From positions 79,355,553-79,419,552 of the forward strand of contig NC_064837.1 of the NCBI RefSeq assembly GCF_024166365.1: a stretch of DNA of 64,000 nt, written 5' to 3'. The position numbers and the translations under genes are program-made. This DNA comes from Elephas maximus indicus (lineage: Eukaryota > Chordata > Mammalia > Proboscidea > Elephantidae). Below the pieces are notes generated by a model that worked only from the letters and a program-made list of their open reading frames with translations, had not been told where the DNA came from and searched no databases. This document shows, one piece after another, positions 1 through 11,744 of the stretch (the stretch's first letter is position 1; the number at the start of each line of letters is the position of its first letter).

Positions 1-3000
1 AACACACCACTCTCAGTAAAGGACAGAACATCTAGAAAGAAACTCATCAAAGATACAGAGGAGTTAAAGAGCACAATCAACCAACCTGACCTCATAGACA
101 TATATAGAACACTCCACCTATCAGCTGCAAAGTACACATTCTTTTCCAATGCACATGGAACATTCTCCACAACAGACCACATCTTAGGCCACAGAGCAAC
201 CCTCAACAAAATCCAAAACATCGAGATAATACAAAGTATCTTCTCTGATCACAATGCCATCAAAGTAAAAATTAACAACAAGAAGAATAAGGAAAAAAAA
301 TCACCTACATGGAAACTGAATAACACCCTGCTTAAAAACCACTGGGTAACAGAAGAATTCAGAGACGGAATCAAAAAATTCCTAGGATCAAACAAGAATG
401 AAAACACATCATACCAAAACCTTTGGGTCACAGCAAAGGCAGTCTTCAGAGGTCAATTTATAGCAATAAAAGCACACATCAAAAAAGAAGAAAGAGACAA
501 AATAAAAACATTAGCTACACAACTTGAACAACTAGAAAGAGAACAGCAAAAGAAGCCCACGGCCACTAAAAGAAAGGAAATAATAAAGATCAGAGCAGAA
601 ATAAATGTAATATAGAATAGAAAAACAATAGAATCAACAAAACCAAAAGTTGCTTCTTTGAAAAAAATTAAGCAAATCAACAAACCATTGGCCAAACTGA
701 CAAAAGAAAAACAGGAGAGGATGCAAATAACTCAAATAAGAAATGAAATGGGGGACATTAAAACAGACCAAACTGAAATAAAAAGGATCATAACAGAGTA
801 TTATGAAAAACTATACTCCAACAAATTTGGAAACCTAGAGGAAATGGACAAATTTCTAGAAACACACTGCCTACCCAAACTAACACAAAATGATGTTAAA
901 AATCTGAACAGACCCATAACAAGAGAAGATATTGAAAAGGTAATTTAAAAAACCTCACGACAACAACAAAAAGTCCCTGGCCCAGATGGCTTCACTGGAG
1001 AATTCTACCAAACATTCAAAGAATGTACTACTCAAACTATTTCAGAACACAGAAAATGATGCAATACTTTCGAATTGGTTCTATGAAGCCAGCATAACCC
1101 TGATACCAAAACCAGGCAAAAAAAAAAAAAAAAAGTTTTTTAAGGCAAAGACACTGCAAAAAAAAGAAAATAACAGACTAATGCCTCTCATGAATAGATA
1201 CAAAAATTCTCAACAAAATTCTAGCCAATAGAAGTCAGCATCATATCTAAAAAATAACACACCACGACCAAGTACGATTCATACCAGGTATGCAAAGATG
1301 GTTCAATATTAGAAAAATCAATCAATGTAATCCACCACATAAGTAAAAAGAAAGAAAAGAATTACATGATCATTTCAATCCACGCAAAGGCATTCAACAA
1401 AGTCCAACACCAATTCCTGATAAAAATTCTCAATAAAATAGGTATAGAAGGAAAATTTCTCAACATAATTAAGGGCATATATGCAAAACCAATGGCCAAC
1501 ATTGTTCTCAATGGAGAGGGGCTGAAAACATTCCTCTTGAGAACAGGAACAAGACAAGGATGCCCTTTATCACCACTCCTATTTAACATTGTGTTGGAAG
1601 TCCTAGCTAGAGCAATAAGGCAAGAAACAGAAATGAAGGGGATCCAAATTGGTGATGAAGATGTTAAATTGTCCCTATTTGCAGATGATATGATACTATA
1701 TATATAAAATTCAAAAGACTCCACGAGAAAACTACTGGAACTAATAGAAAATTTAGCAGAATAGCAGGAAACAAGATAAGCATACAAAAATCAGTTGGAT
1801 TCCTATACACCAATAGAGAGGACAATGAAAAGGAAATCAGCAAAAAAATACCATTTATAATAGCAGCCCCAAAAATAAAATACTTGGGAATAAATCTAAC
1901 TAGGAATGTAAAAGACTTATACAAGGAAAACTACAAAACACTTCTGCAAGAAACCAAAAGAGATCTATATAAATGGAAAAACATACCATGCTCATGAATA
2001 GGTAGACTCAACATTGTGAAAATGACAATTCTACCAAAAGTGGTTTACGAATACAATGCAATACCGATCCAAATACCAACAACATTTTTAAAAGAGATGG
2101 AAAAACTTATCATTAACTTTATATGGAAAGGGAAGAAACCCCAGATAAGCAAAGTAATATTGAGGAAGACTAAGGTAGGGGGACTCGCACTACTTGACCT
2201 TGGAACCTACTATATAGCTATGGTAGTCACAACAGCCTGGTACCGGTATGCTAACAGATACTTTGACCAATAGAACAGAATTGAGAACCCAGGTGTAAAT
2301 ACATCCACCTATGGTCACCTGATCTTCGACAAGGGCCCGAAGTCCAACACATGGGGAAAAGACAGTCTTTTTAACAAATGGTGCTGGCAAAACTGGATGC
2401 TTATCTGCAAAAAAAAAATGCAACAGGGCCCATACCTCACACCATATGCAAAAACTAACTCAAAATGGATCAATGGCCTAAATATAAAGCCAAAAACCAT
2501 GAAGTTCGTAGAAGAAAAAAATAGGGTCAATACTAGAGGCCCTAATACATGAACAGGACACAAATCACAACCAACAACATGGGAGCTCCAGAGGATAAGC
2601 TAGATAACTGGCATCTTCTAAAAATTAAGCACTTATGCTAATCAAAAGGCTTCACCAAAAGAATAAAAAGAGGACCTACAGACTGAGAAAAAAAAAATTG
2701 GCAATTACAAATCAGACAAGGGTCTAATCTCTAAATCTATAAGAAAATCCAACACCTCTACAACAAAAAACCAAATAATCCAATTAAAAAAATGGGCAAA
2801 GGACTGCCCTGACAGGGAGCACAACAGAGAACCTCTGAGGGAGCAGGAGAACAGTGGGATGCAGATCCCAAATTCTCATAAAAAGACCAGACTTAATGGT
2901 CTGACTGAGACTAGAAGAATCCCAGTGGTCATGGTCCCCAAATCTTCTGTTGGCCCAAGATAGGAACCATTCCTGAAGACAACTCATCAGACATAGAATG

Positions 3001-3927
3001 GACTGGACAATGGGTTGGAGAGAGATGCTGATGAGGAGTGAGCTACTTGTATCAGGTGGACACTTGAGACTGTGTTGGCATCTCCTGTCTGGAGGGGAGA
3101 TGGGAGGCTAGAGAGGGTTAGAAACTGGCAAAACGGTCACGAAAGGAGAGACTGGAAGGAGGGAGCGGGCTGACTCATTAGGGGGAGAGTAAATGGGAGT
3201 ATGTAGTAAGGTGTATATAAGTTTATATGTGAGAGACTGACTTGATTTGTAAACTTTCACTTAAAGCACAATAAAAATTATTTTTAAAAAAACGGGCAAA
3301 GGAAGTAAACAGACACTTCACCAAAGACATTCAAGTGGCCAACAGACACATGAGGAAATGCTCACTACGTCTAGCCATTAGAGAAATGCAAATCAAACCG
3401 CAACGAGATACCATCTCACCCCAGCATTACGGACATGAATCAATAAAACAGGAAATAACAAATGTTGGAGAGGCCTCGGGGAGATCGGAACTCTGATGCA
3501 CTGCTAGTGGGAATGCAAAATGATACAACCTTTTTGGAAAACAACGTGGCACTTCCTTAGAAAGCTAGAAATAGAAATATCATATGATCCTAGTCCTAGG
3601 AATATATCCTACTCCTAGGAACATATCCTACTCCTAGGAACATATCCTAAAGAAATAAGAGTCATCATACGAATAGAAATATGCACACCCATATTCATTG
3701 CAGCATTATTCACAATAGCAAAAAGATGGAAACCACCTAAATGCCCATCAACAGAAGAATGGATAAACAAACTGTGGTACGTACACACAATGGAGTATTA
3801 TGCAATGATAAAGAACAGCAGTGAATCTGTGAAGCATCTTATACTGTGGATGAACCTGGAGGACATTATGCTGAGTGAAATAAGTCAATCACAAAAGGAC
3901 AAATATTGTATGATCACATTTTTATAA
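1..3927 (+). pseudogene. L1 ORF2 (endonuclease/reverse transcriptase), broken
   Basis: Frame 1 is open from base 1 to a stop near 613. Later pieces are at 658-948, 986-1231, 1366-1707 and 2016-2273, ending at TAA 3925-3927. The reverse transcriptase core is visible as [20 protein letters not shown], and FADD is at 1678-1689 with both catalytic aspartates kept. Stops, frameshifts, an A-run expansion near 1120 and the insert at 2803-3284 make it non-functional. The C-terminal zinc-knuckle part is degraded. Confidence 0.92.
2803..3284 (+). mobile_element. Short L1 3'-tail insertion (about 480 bp), copy A
   Basis: Starts CTGCCCTGACAGGGAGC and ends GCACAATAAAAATTATTTTT. It interrupts L1 ORF2. The target duplication is visible on both sides: AATGGGCAAAGGA before and AACGGGCAAAGGA after, one base different. 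It is closely similar to the 3' UTR of the younger L1 at 16057-16548 and to the insert at 20139-20602. Confidence 0.9.
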
Positions 3928-4024
3928 GAAGGCAAGAATAGGTATACGTATAGAAAACAATGTTCATTGGTGGTAACCAGGGATGGGAGGAGGAGGGAGA
4001 GGGGTCACTCTGTAGATAGTAAAC

Positions 4025-4179
4025 CAAAACCCTTGCCATCAAGTCAATTCCAACTCATAGCAACCCTACAGGAAAGAGTAGAACTGCCCCATAGGGTTTC
4101 CACGGAGTGGCTGGTGGATTTGAACTGCCGGCCTTATGGTTAGCAGCCAAACTCTTAACCATTGTGCCACCAGGGCTCC
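4025..4179 (-). mobile_element. AfroSINE-type SINE
   Basis: Minus-strand copy: AACCAAAACCCTTGCCATCAA at the 3' side and CACCAGGGCTCC at the head. The target duplication is CTGTAGATAGTAAAC (4010-4024) and CTCTAGATAGCAAAC (4180-4194). It lies within the L1 3' UTR. Confidence 0.9.
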
Positions 4180-5357
4180 CTCTAGATAGCAAACACTTGT
4201 TATTTTTGGTGATGGGGAAGGCAATACTGAATATGGGTGAAGTGTGCAAAACTTGACCGAGGTAAATGCTGACACCAAGAAGTACACAAGAATAAGGGAT
4301 GTTTTTGGTAAACGCTGTAACATGCACAATTTTGCAACAGCAGTAACAACCAAAAAATATGAGTGAGGTTACATAGGTAGATACATATGCATGTAAGTGT
4401 ATAGGAAGTTATATGTGTGTGTATATGGGTGCACGTATAGGTTTATCTACAGGCATATGTCTACACATGTATTGTGTGCTGAATATATATTCATATATAT
4501 AATAAAGCACATAGGGGCATAGTTTCAGATACTTCCCGGACATAATCAAACACCCAGTGGGATTGGTTTACTGGATTTGAAGGCTTAGAACCGTAGTCTC
4601 ATGGGACAACTTGTCAATTGGCATAACATAGTTCATAAACTTTATGTTCTTTGTCCTGGTTTGGTGAGTAGTGTCTGGGTCTTAAAAGCTTGCTAGTGGA
4701 CATAGACGATATAACTATTGGTCTCTACTCATCTGGAGCAAAAGAGAAAGAAGGAAACCAAAGACTCAAAGGAGAAACTAGCCTATAGGACTAATAGCCC
4801 ATATGAACCACAGCCTCATCTATCCTGAGATCAGAACTAGATGGTGCCCAGCTACCATTGCTGACCATTCTGACCAGGGACAGAATAGACGGTCCCCGAT
4901 AAAATGGAAGAAAAATGTAGAACAAAACTCAAAGTTTTTTAAAAGGCCAGATTTACTGGACTGGTTGAGATTAGAGGAACCCCTGAGACTATCACCCTGA
5001 GATACGCTTTACACTTTGTACTGAAACTACACCCAGAACTCACCTTTCAGCTAAATAACAGGTTGGCTCATAAACAATATCACCCATGAGTACTGTGCTT
5101 CCTTAAAATATCATCTATGTAAGACCAAATGGTCAACATTTACCCTATAGCGAAGATGAGAAGATAAGGGGGGTGGGGGGCAGAGAAGTTGGATTAATGG
5201 AAACAGAACAACTAGAACAGAAATAATGACAATGTTAACACATTGTGAAAAATGTAACCAATGTCACTGAACAATACATATAAGAAACTGTTAAATGGGA
5301 ACCTAGTTTGCTGTGTAAACTTTCATCAAAAACACAATAAAATATTATTTAAAAAAA

Positions 5358-5937
5358 GAAGAAGAGGCAGTTGTTCAAGCAGAACAAGGGAATACCACCT
5401 GGTTTAAAACTGGAAAAAGTGTGTAGCAACATTTTTCTTTCACCTTGCTTATTCAAACTACATGCTGAACAAATAATCCGAGAAGCTGGGCTATATGAAA
5501 AAGAACACAGCATTAGGATTGGAAAAAAACTCATTAACAACCTGAGATATGCAGATGATACAACTTTGCTTGCCAAAAGTGAAGACGTCTTGAAGCACTT
5601 AATTGATGAAGGTAAAAGACTACAGCCTTAAGTATGGATTACATCTGAAAATAAAGAAAACAAAAATTCTTACACCTGGGCAAATAAACATAATGGTAAA
5701 TAGTAAGGAGACTGAAGTTGCAAAAGGTTTCATTCTTTTTGGATCAACAATCAATGCTCAAGGGAAGCAGCAGTCAAGAAATCAAATGACTTGTTGCATT
5801 GGGAAAATCTGCTGCAAAAGACCCGTGTAAGGTGTTAAAAAGCAAAGAAATCGCTTTGAAGACTAAGGTGTGCCTGACCCAAGCCATGGTATTTTCAATC
5901 ACCTCATATGCATGCAAAACGTGGACAAAAAAAAAGA
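5358..5937 (+). mobile_element. RTE/BovB-type LINE, left part (reverse transcriptase)
   Basis: The translated piece reads FLSPCLFKLHAEQIIREAGL, then NNLRYADDTTLLAKS, with YADD at 5548-5559. This is RTE-clade reverse transcriptase (L1 here has FADD). The reading continues to DYSLKYGLHLKIKKTKILTP. A frameshift near 5620 breaks it. It stops abruptly at an A-run at 5928-5937 and resumes at 23206, so a nested L1 splits it. Confidence 0.88.
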
Positions 5938-6174
5938 AAGGCCAGGGTGGAGCTGACACGGCACTATAGACAGAAGCACCTTGCCATCCCTCTACAGCAA
6001 AGACCTGAAAAACTAAGTAAAACAGATATAAACATCAATCCTGGAACCCTAAGTATCAAATGAAGGGATAAAGAACTCGATCAAGCACCAAATGGAATAA
6101 GAAACTGACAAAGAACAGAGAATGAGGAGAGCTATGGAGTGGAGGTCCCCTACTAGCTCACACGGCATGGATTC

Positions 6175-6184
6175 GCCATCTTGG
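6175..6184 (-). promoter_or_regulatory. Antisense YY1-type site in the old L1 5' UTR
   Basis: GCCATCTTGG reads CCAAGATGGC on the minus strand, the YY1-binding word at the 5' end of many L1s. It lies about 240 bp into the element and just upstream of the monomers. Functional binding is inference. Confidence 0.4.
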
Positions 6185-6371
6185 ACCTCAGTGGCCAAGA
6201 ATGGTTGACAGGAAGTTTCCAACACCTGATAACCAGGGATACACGCTTCTTTCCCCCACCTTTCTTCCCTCTACGTGGCCTCCACTGCTTTCCAACTGGT
6301 CACAGTCGCTCATCCGGAGAGACACCAGCTCACTGATGTCCAGATCAGCCCTACCGCCACAGGCTAGCTCC

Positions 6372-7820
6372 TTCAGTGCCATTTAATTTTTTTGTTTTGG
6401 CTTTTTTTGTTTCTTCTCTCTCTTCCTTTTTTCCTTTCCTTTCTCCCACCCACCTAGCCCTGTGTGCCACCCCCATCCCTTCTTGATGGGCTGTGCCACA
6501 CAGCTAGGCTAGAGAGCTACCAGCACATGACCTCCCTGGGTCTGTGCTGCCCCTACCCCACCAAGCAGGATCTTTCAATACCATCTTTTTTTCTCAGTTT
6601 CTTCTCTCTCACCTTTCCTGTCTTTCCTCTCTCGCACGTGCCGTCCTCACACCTTCTTGACGGCTGTGCTACATAGTTTGGCTAGAGAGCCACCAGCACA
6701 TGTCCTCAATGAGTCCATGCCACCCCACTGACAGAGTCCATCAGTGCCATTTTTTTCTCAGTTTCTTCTCTCTCTCTCTTCCTTCCTTTCCTTTCTCCTG
6801 CCCAGCAAGCCCCATGTACTGTCTCCACCCCTTCTTGATAAGCTGTGCAACACCACTCAGCTAGACAGCCACAAGCACATGGCCTTCCTAAGGCCATGCC
6901 ATCCCACTGGCAGGCTCCTTCAATGCCACTTTTTCTTCTTTTTTTATCAGTGTCTTCTCTCTTTCTCCCTCCCTTCATTTCATTTCTCCGCCCAGCTCTC
7001 CCCATGTGCGGTCCCTGACCCTTCTTGATGGGCTGTTCCATACCACTTACTGGAGAGCAACTGACACATGGCCTCCCTGGGTCTGTGCCAAACCCACACG
7101 CAGACTCCCTCAGTGTCATTTTTTTTTTGTTTTTTCTGCTTTTGTTGTTGCTGTTTCTTCTCTCTCCCTTCTTTCCTTTCCTTTCTTCCACCCACCTAGC
7201 CCCATGCACTGCCCTCCTTCACAACAGGCTGTGCTGGGCTGCTTGGTTAGCCCCCACAAGCTGGCTCCCTCAGTGCCACATTTTTTATTTTTCTTTCTCT
7301 GTCCCCTTCTCCCTTTTCCTTCTCCCTCTCATCTAGGCCCTGCACTAACTCCACCCCTTCCTGATAGACCATGCTGTGCTGCCTGGGAAGACATCAATTC
7401 ACTGCTACCCCAGTTCTGCCCCACCCCCAATAGCCGGCTCCCCCAGAAACATATTTTTGTTGTTGTTGCTACTTTTTTTGTTTTTTCTTCTCTCTCTTTC
7501 CCTTCTTTCCTTTCCTTTCTCCTGCCCACCTAACCCCAGGTGCCACCCATGCCCCTTCCTGACAGGCTAACATGCACCATTGAGCTAAAGAGCCAAAGGT
7601 ACATGGTTTCACCAGGTGTGCCCCACTCCACCCACTGAACTTACCACACTGTTTTATTTACTTTTTTTAACTTCATATTTTTTCTTCTGTTTCTCTCTCT
7701 TCTTTTTCTCACCCAGTTAGCTGAACACATCACATCCTCTCCCTTCCCTCCTGCCTATCTGCACCACACACCAAGCACTGCACCCTTGAGTGGAACCAGT
7801 GCAGACCACTGGACCCTGCC
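6372..7820 (+). repeat. Tandem monomers in the old L1 5' UTR (about eight units of 160-200 bp)
   Basis: Units start near 6372, 6566, 6741, 6920, 7110, 7270, 7443 and 7646. Each opens with a TCAGTGCCA-like word and a T-run, then a CTTCTCTCTCTTCC pyrimidine tract, then CCCCTTCTTGATGGGCTGTG and AGCCACCAGCACATGG. They are diverged but clearly in register. The position, directly upstream of ORF1, is that of promoter monomers in rodent L1s. Reading frames across this block on both strands are by-products of the pyrimidine-rich composition. Confidence 0.85.
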
Positions 7821-8096
7821 CTGCATTGTACCCTGGCACCGCCACGCTGGCCCCAGTATGTGCCACAAATGACACATCCCCATCTTCCCCCCCAACACTG
7901 AACATGCCCTGCTGCACCATAGCTAAGCGACTGGCCCTGCCCACCTGGACAAGGTGGAGAGAAGCATTGTACCCATGGACAAGCAAGCAAAGAGCACACT
8001 CAGACCGCCTGCCCAGACATGATCAAATGAAACAAAAAAGAAGGAATGCAGGAAGAAACAAATCTACAATCAATAAGTGAAGAAAATACTTCCTGA

Positions 8097-8442
8097 ATGT
8101 CCCAAAGACAGCAAACAATTACCAAAAAACAGTTCAGAATGGCTCCAGAAAGGGAGCAAAATAAAACACCAGAGGACCTTCAGGTAGAAGAAATGGCACT
8201 AGAGATACCTGATAGGGAATTCAATACTCTAATATTCAGGGCTCTTCAAGAGTTGAAGGAAAAGGCAGACAAAAATAAGGAAAAAAATAGACAAGATCAT
8301 GGAAAATACAGGGAAAACACAGAAAAAAGTAATGGAAGATTCAGGAAAATAATACAGTAACAAAATGTAAAAAATAAACAAACAACTAGAAATCATACAA
8401 AAACAGCCATTAGAAATCCAAAAGATAAACAACAAGAATTCA
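8097..8442 (+). pseudogene. Old L1 ORF1, N-terminal half
   Basis: The frame starts MSQRQQTITKKQFRMAPERE. A Lys/Glu-rich, coiled-coil-like stretch follows. A stop occurs at about 8358. The coding sequence is cut at 8456 by the younger L1 and resumes at 16565. The younger L1 has a similar N-terminus (MSRRQQSISNHLKK). Confidence 0.8.
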
Positions 8443-8456
8443 GAAATGGGCAATGT
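8442..8456. repeat. Target-site duplication of the younger L1, left
   Basis: AGAAATGGGCAATGT, identical to 16550-16564. A perfect 15-bp match brackets the element and fixes both ends. Confidence 0.95.
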
Positions 8457-8470
8457 GGAGAGACGGGGCC

Positions 8471-8478
8471 AAGATGGC
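8471..8478 (+). promoter_or_regulatory. YY1-type site at the L1 5' end
   Basis: CCAAGATGGC begins 12 bases into the element, the same place as the YY1 site of human L1, where it sets the transcription start. Conservation of position supports the 5' boundary. Confidence 0.7.
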
Positions 8479-8609
8479 TGACTAGGTAGAAGCTACCTTG
8501 GATCCCTCTTGCAACAAAGACTCGGAAAAACAAGTGAATCGATCACATACATGACAATCTACGAACCCTGACAATCAAACACAGATCTAAAGAGTTGACC
8601 TGAGTGACA

Positions 8610-9231
8610 GGGGAGCGAAAAGCTGCGCCCTGAAGCAGCGACAGCCTCTGGAGCTGGCATCCCACGCCACAGCCTTGAGCCCTCGCGGTTCCCTGGTGCT
8701 GAGTGGCGGGGTTGACTGCAACTTGCTGAGGCGGGGCAGGCACTGGACACAGCCCTAACCCCCAGCCCCCTGGGGTAACCTCGGTAGAGACTTGGCCAGC
8801 ACAAGCAGCCTGCACACTGACGTGGCTAACGAGAGAATGAGCAACCACGGGAAAGGAGCGACTGTTTTTGGAGCCTGGAGCCAGCATCCCAGTCAGAAAA
8901 CCTCGGTGCCAGGCTTTGGACTGGGCACAGGGGAGCTGAGGACGGCTTCCTGAGACAGCGCAAACATGGGATGCAGCCCTAGCCCCCTGAAGTGACCTCG
9001 GGGGAAGCCCAGCCAGCGCATGCAAGCAGTGCAACGACACAGCTGACAGGAGGAGAAGTCACCAGGAGGCAGCGACTGGTTTTGGAGCCTGGAGAGCGGC
9101 GTCCCAGCTGGGGAACCTTGGCGCTGGGCTTTGGACTGGGAGCGGAGGAGCTGACCACGGCTTCTGAGACAGCACAAGCACAGGACATGGGCCTGATCCT
9201 CGGGGGCAATCTCGACCCAGCCAGCCCACAC
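8610..9231 (+). repeat. GC-rich tandem monomers in the younger L1 5' UTR (about three units of 190-220 bp)
   Basis: Units at about 8610-8827, 8828-9046 and 9047-9231. Shared words are GGAGCCTGGAG, CTTTGGACTGGG, GAGCTGA(GG/CC)ACGGCTTC and GAGACAGC(G/A)CAA. The block is rich in CpG compared with its surroundings. It shows no resemblance to the pyrimidine-rich monomers of the older L1. The minus-strand open frames here (8543-9278) are composition effects. Confidence 0.8.
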
Positions 9232-10259
9232 AGGCTACACACCCTTCCCTCGCCCCTCAGGAATCTCAGATAAAACATTTATCACCAAGCAAGATAAGTA
9301 ACTTTGTCTATATTGCTGGGTGCTACTCTCTCCTATCTGTCTGATCCCTCCCCTCCCTGCCCCAGGTGACTTCATTAACATTGGAATTTCCTGGGCCAGG
9401 GAGTGAAGCACTCTGAGGTTGTTTTTTTTTTTTTTTTTTTTCTTTTCCTAACCCATTCTCCTGGCCTGAAAGAAGCAGCTCCTAAAAACCCAGGGACAAA
9501 AAATCCTTCCCTGACTTCCCTAAACTGGAATAAAAATACAGAACCAGCTCCAGCCAAGCATATGAGAGCCACAGTCTTTGGCTTTCATCCCTACAGGGGA
9601 CAAGGTGGCTATTATAATGCAAAGGCATTCTGTTAGAGATCTGACTGAAATTGTTCACTGGAAAGACAAGTTTTCCAGGTCTGATATCTCTACCTATTAA
9701 ACAGAGTCCTCACTGATCCACAATGGGGAACTGAGGGCTGAAGCCCCACCCAAACCACCTAGCCACCTGCCAAAGGGGTCTGAGGATACTGACACCTACC
9801 AATCTTTAGAGGTACATGCATTGGGTGCCAAAGGTACAGCTGCAGAGCCCACCCACCAAAGTGCTTTAGGAATAGAGACACACCTACCTCACTGGCATGT
9901 GGGGGAAGACTGTCAGCATCTTGCCCCCTCTGGAGTGTGACCCCCTGCTGCTACTAGAATCTGGTGCACACAACTATCACCACTACTCCTCTAAGTGAAT
10001 AGGAGACAGTCTACACCACACACTTGGTGACCCAAAATCAGAACACCTAAGCTGATTCTATCCAAGAATAGTGAATGGACCCTTAGGCTTATATATCTGG
10101 TAACAGCCCAAACCAGCTGGTAATAGGACATAAGTGATTCAAAGGCTACAACAATCAAGACAGCGCAATCTAGTAGCCCATATGCGTATATTGAAAGAAA
10201 ACAAAACGAAAAAAGACTCAGTGAGCAAATATAAAATAAATCATTACAATATCTTATAC

Positions 10260-11310
10260 ATGTCTCGGAGACAGCAGTCGATATCAAACCACTTAAAGAA
10301 GCAGATCATGATTGCTTCTATAACCCCCCAAATTAAAGAATCAAAATCTTTCCCAAATGAAGATACGATCCTGGAATTGCCAGGTGCAGAATATAAAAAA
10401 CTAATATACAGAATGCTTCAAGATATCAGGGATGACCTCAGAAATGAAATAAGGCAATCTACAGAAAAAGCCAAGGAACACACTGATAAAGCAGTTCAAG
10501 AACTCAAAAAGATTATTCAAGAACATAGTGGAAAAATTAATAAGCTGCAAGAATCCATAGAGAGACAGCATTCAGAAATCCAAAAGATTAACAGTAAAAT
10601 TACAGAATTAGACAACTCAATAGGAAGTCAGAGGAGCAGAATCGAGCAATTGGAATGCAGAGTGGGGGAGTTGGAGGATAAGGCAATTGACACCAATAGT
10701 TGAAGGAAAATCAGATAAAAGAATTAAAAAAAAAAATGAAGAAACCCTAAGAATCATGTAGGACCGTATCAAGAAGAATAACTTGCATGTGATCGGGGTT
10801 CCAGAACAGGGAGGGATATCAGAAAATACAGAGAGAATAGCTGAAGATCTGTTGGCAGAAAACCTCCCTGGCATCGTGAAAGACAAAAGGATATCTATTC
10901 AAGATGCTCATTGAACCCCATATAAGATTGATCCAAAAAGAAAATCACCAAGGCATATTATCATCACACTTGCCAAAACCGAAGATAAAGAGAAAATTTT
11001 AAAAGCAGCCAGGGATAAAAGAAAAGTCTCCTACAAAGGAGAATCAATAAGAATAAGTTCAGACTACTCAGCAGAAACCATGCATTCAAGAAGGCAATGG
11101 GATGACATATATAGGGCACTGAAGGAGAAAAACTGCCAGCCAGGATCATATATCCAGCAAAACTCTGTCTCAAATATGAAGGTGAAATTAAAACATTTAC
11201 AGATAAACACAAGCTTAGAAAATTTGCAAAAACCAAACCAAACCTACGAGAATTACTAAAGGAAATTGTTTGGTCAGAAAATCAATATCAGATACCAACA
11301 CAACGCAAGG
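10260..11310 (+). pseudogene. Younger L1 ORF1 (RNA-binding protein), broken
   Basis: The probable start is MSRRQQSISNHLKK at 10260; the open frame extends upstream to 10134 without a better start. A coiled coil follows (QELKKIIQEHSGKINKLQES, then ITELDNSIGSQRSRIEQLE). The frame stops at about 10703. The downstream pieces LHVIGVPEQGG, then HIIITLAKTEDKEKILKAAR and SAETMHSRRQWDDIYRALKE, are the RRM and C-terminal domain in shifted frames. ORF1p normally coats L1 RNA as a trimer; this copy cannot. Confidence 0.88.
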
Positions 11311-11744
11311 TCACAGAACAGAACATCCTGATATCAACTCAAATAGAGAAATCACCAAAACAAATTAAGAATAATTTTAAAAAGGAAAAAATGCTCAGAA
11401 AAGGGAATCATTGAAGTTATTATGTAAAAGATCACAATAATCAAAAAGAGGGATGAAATACAGGAGGCATAGAACTGCCATATGGAGAGGAAAACAAGGC
11501 AATATAGAATGATACAAGTTAGGTTTTTACTTATAAAAATAGGGGTAAATATTAAGGTAACCACAAAGAGGTCTAACAATTCCATAATTCAAAGTAAAAA
11601 CCAAGAAAAACATAACGACTTGGCAAACATAAATTCAAGTACTATGAAAATGAGGAACACACAATTTACAAAGAAAAACGTCTCAGCACAAAAAAGTAAG
11701 TGGAAAAATGAAATTGTCAACAACACACACAAAAAGGCATCAAA

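Larger units (their letters stand above)
1..5357 (+). mobile_element. L1 LINE, 5' end outside the window, ORF2 to poly(A)
   Basis: Begins inside the ORF2 endonuclease region (SAAKYTFFSNAHGTF, then SDHNAIKVKI), runs through reverse transcriptase and ends with the common L1 tail (AAACTTTCATC, then AATAAA and an A-run at about 5340-5357). Two later inserts sit in it: an L1-tail copy at about 2803-3284 and a SINE at about 4025-4179. The 3' UTR (3928-5357) includes a TATATG-rich stretch at about 4370-4510, also seen in the minus-strand L1 near 31200-31440. Confidence 0.93.

Noticed and set aside
6706-7570. Several open frames of 90-175 residues on both strands
   Set aside because: They lie in the pyrimidine-rich monomers of an L1 5' UTR. 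The translations are low-complexity Ser/Leu/Phe/Pro or Lys/Arg/Glu strings.
8543-9278. Minus-strand open frames up to 165 residues
   Set aside because: They are antisense to the GC-rich L1 monomers and match no protein family I know.
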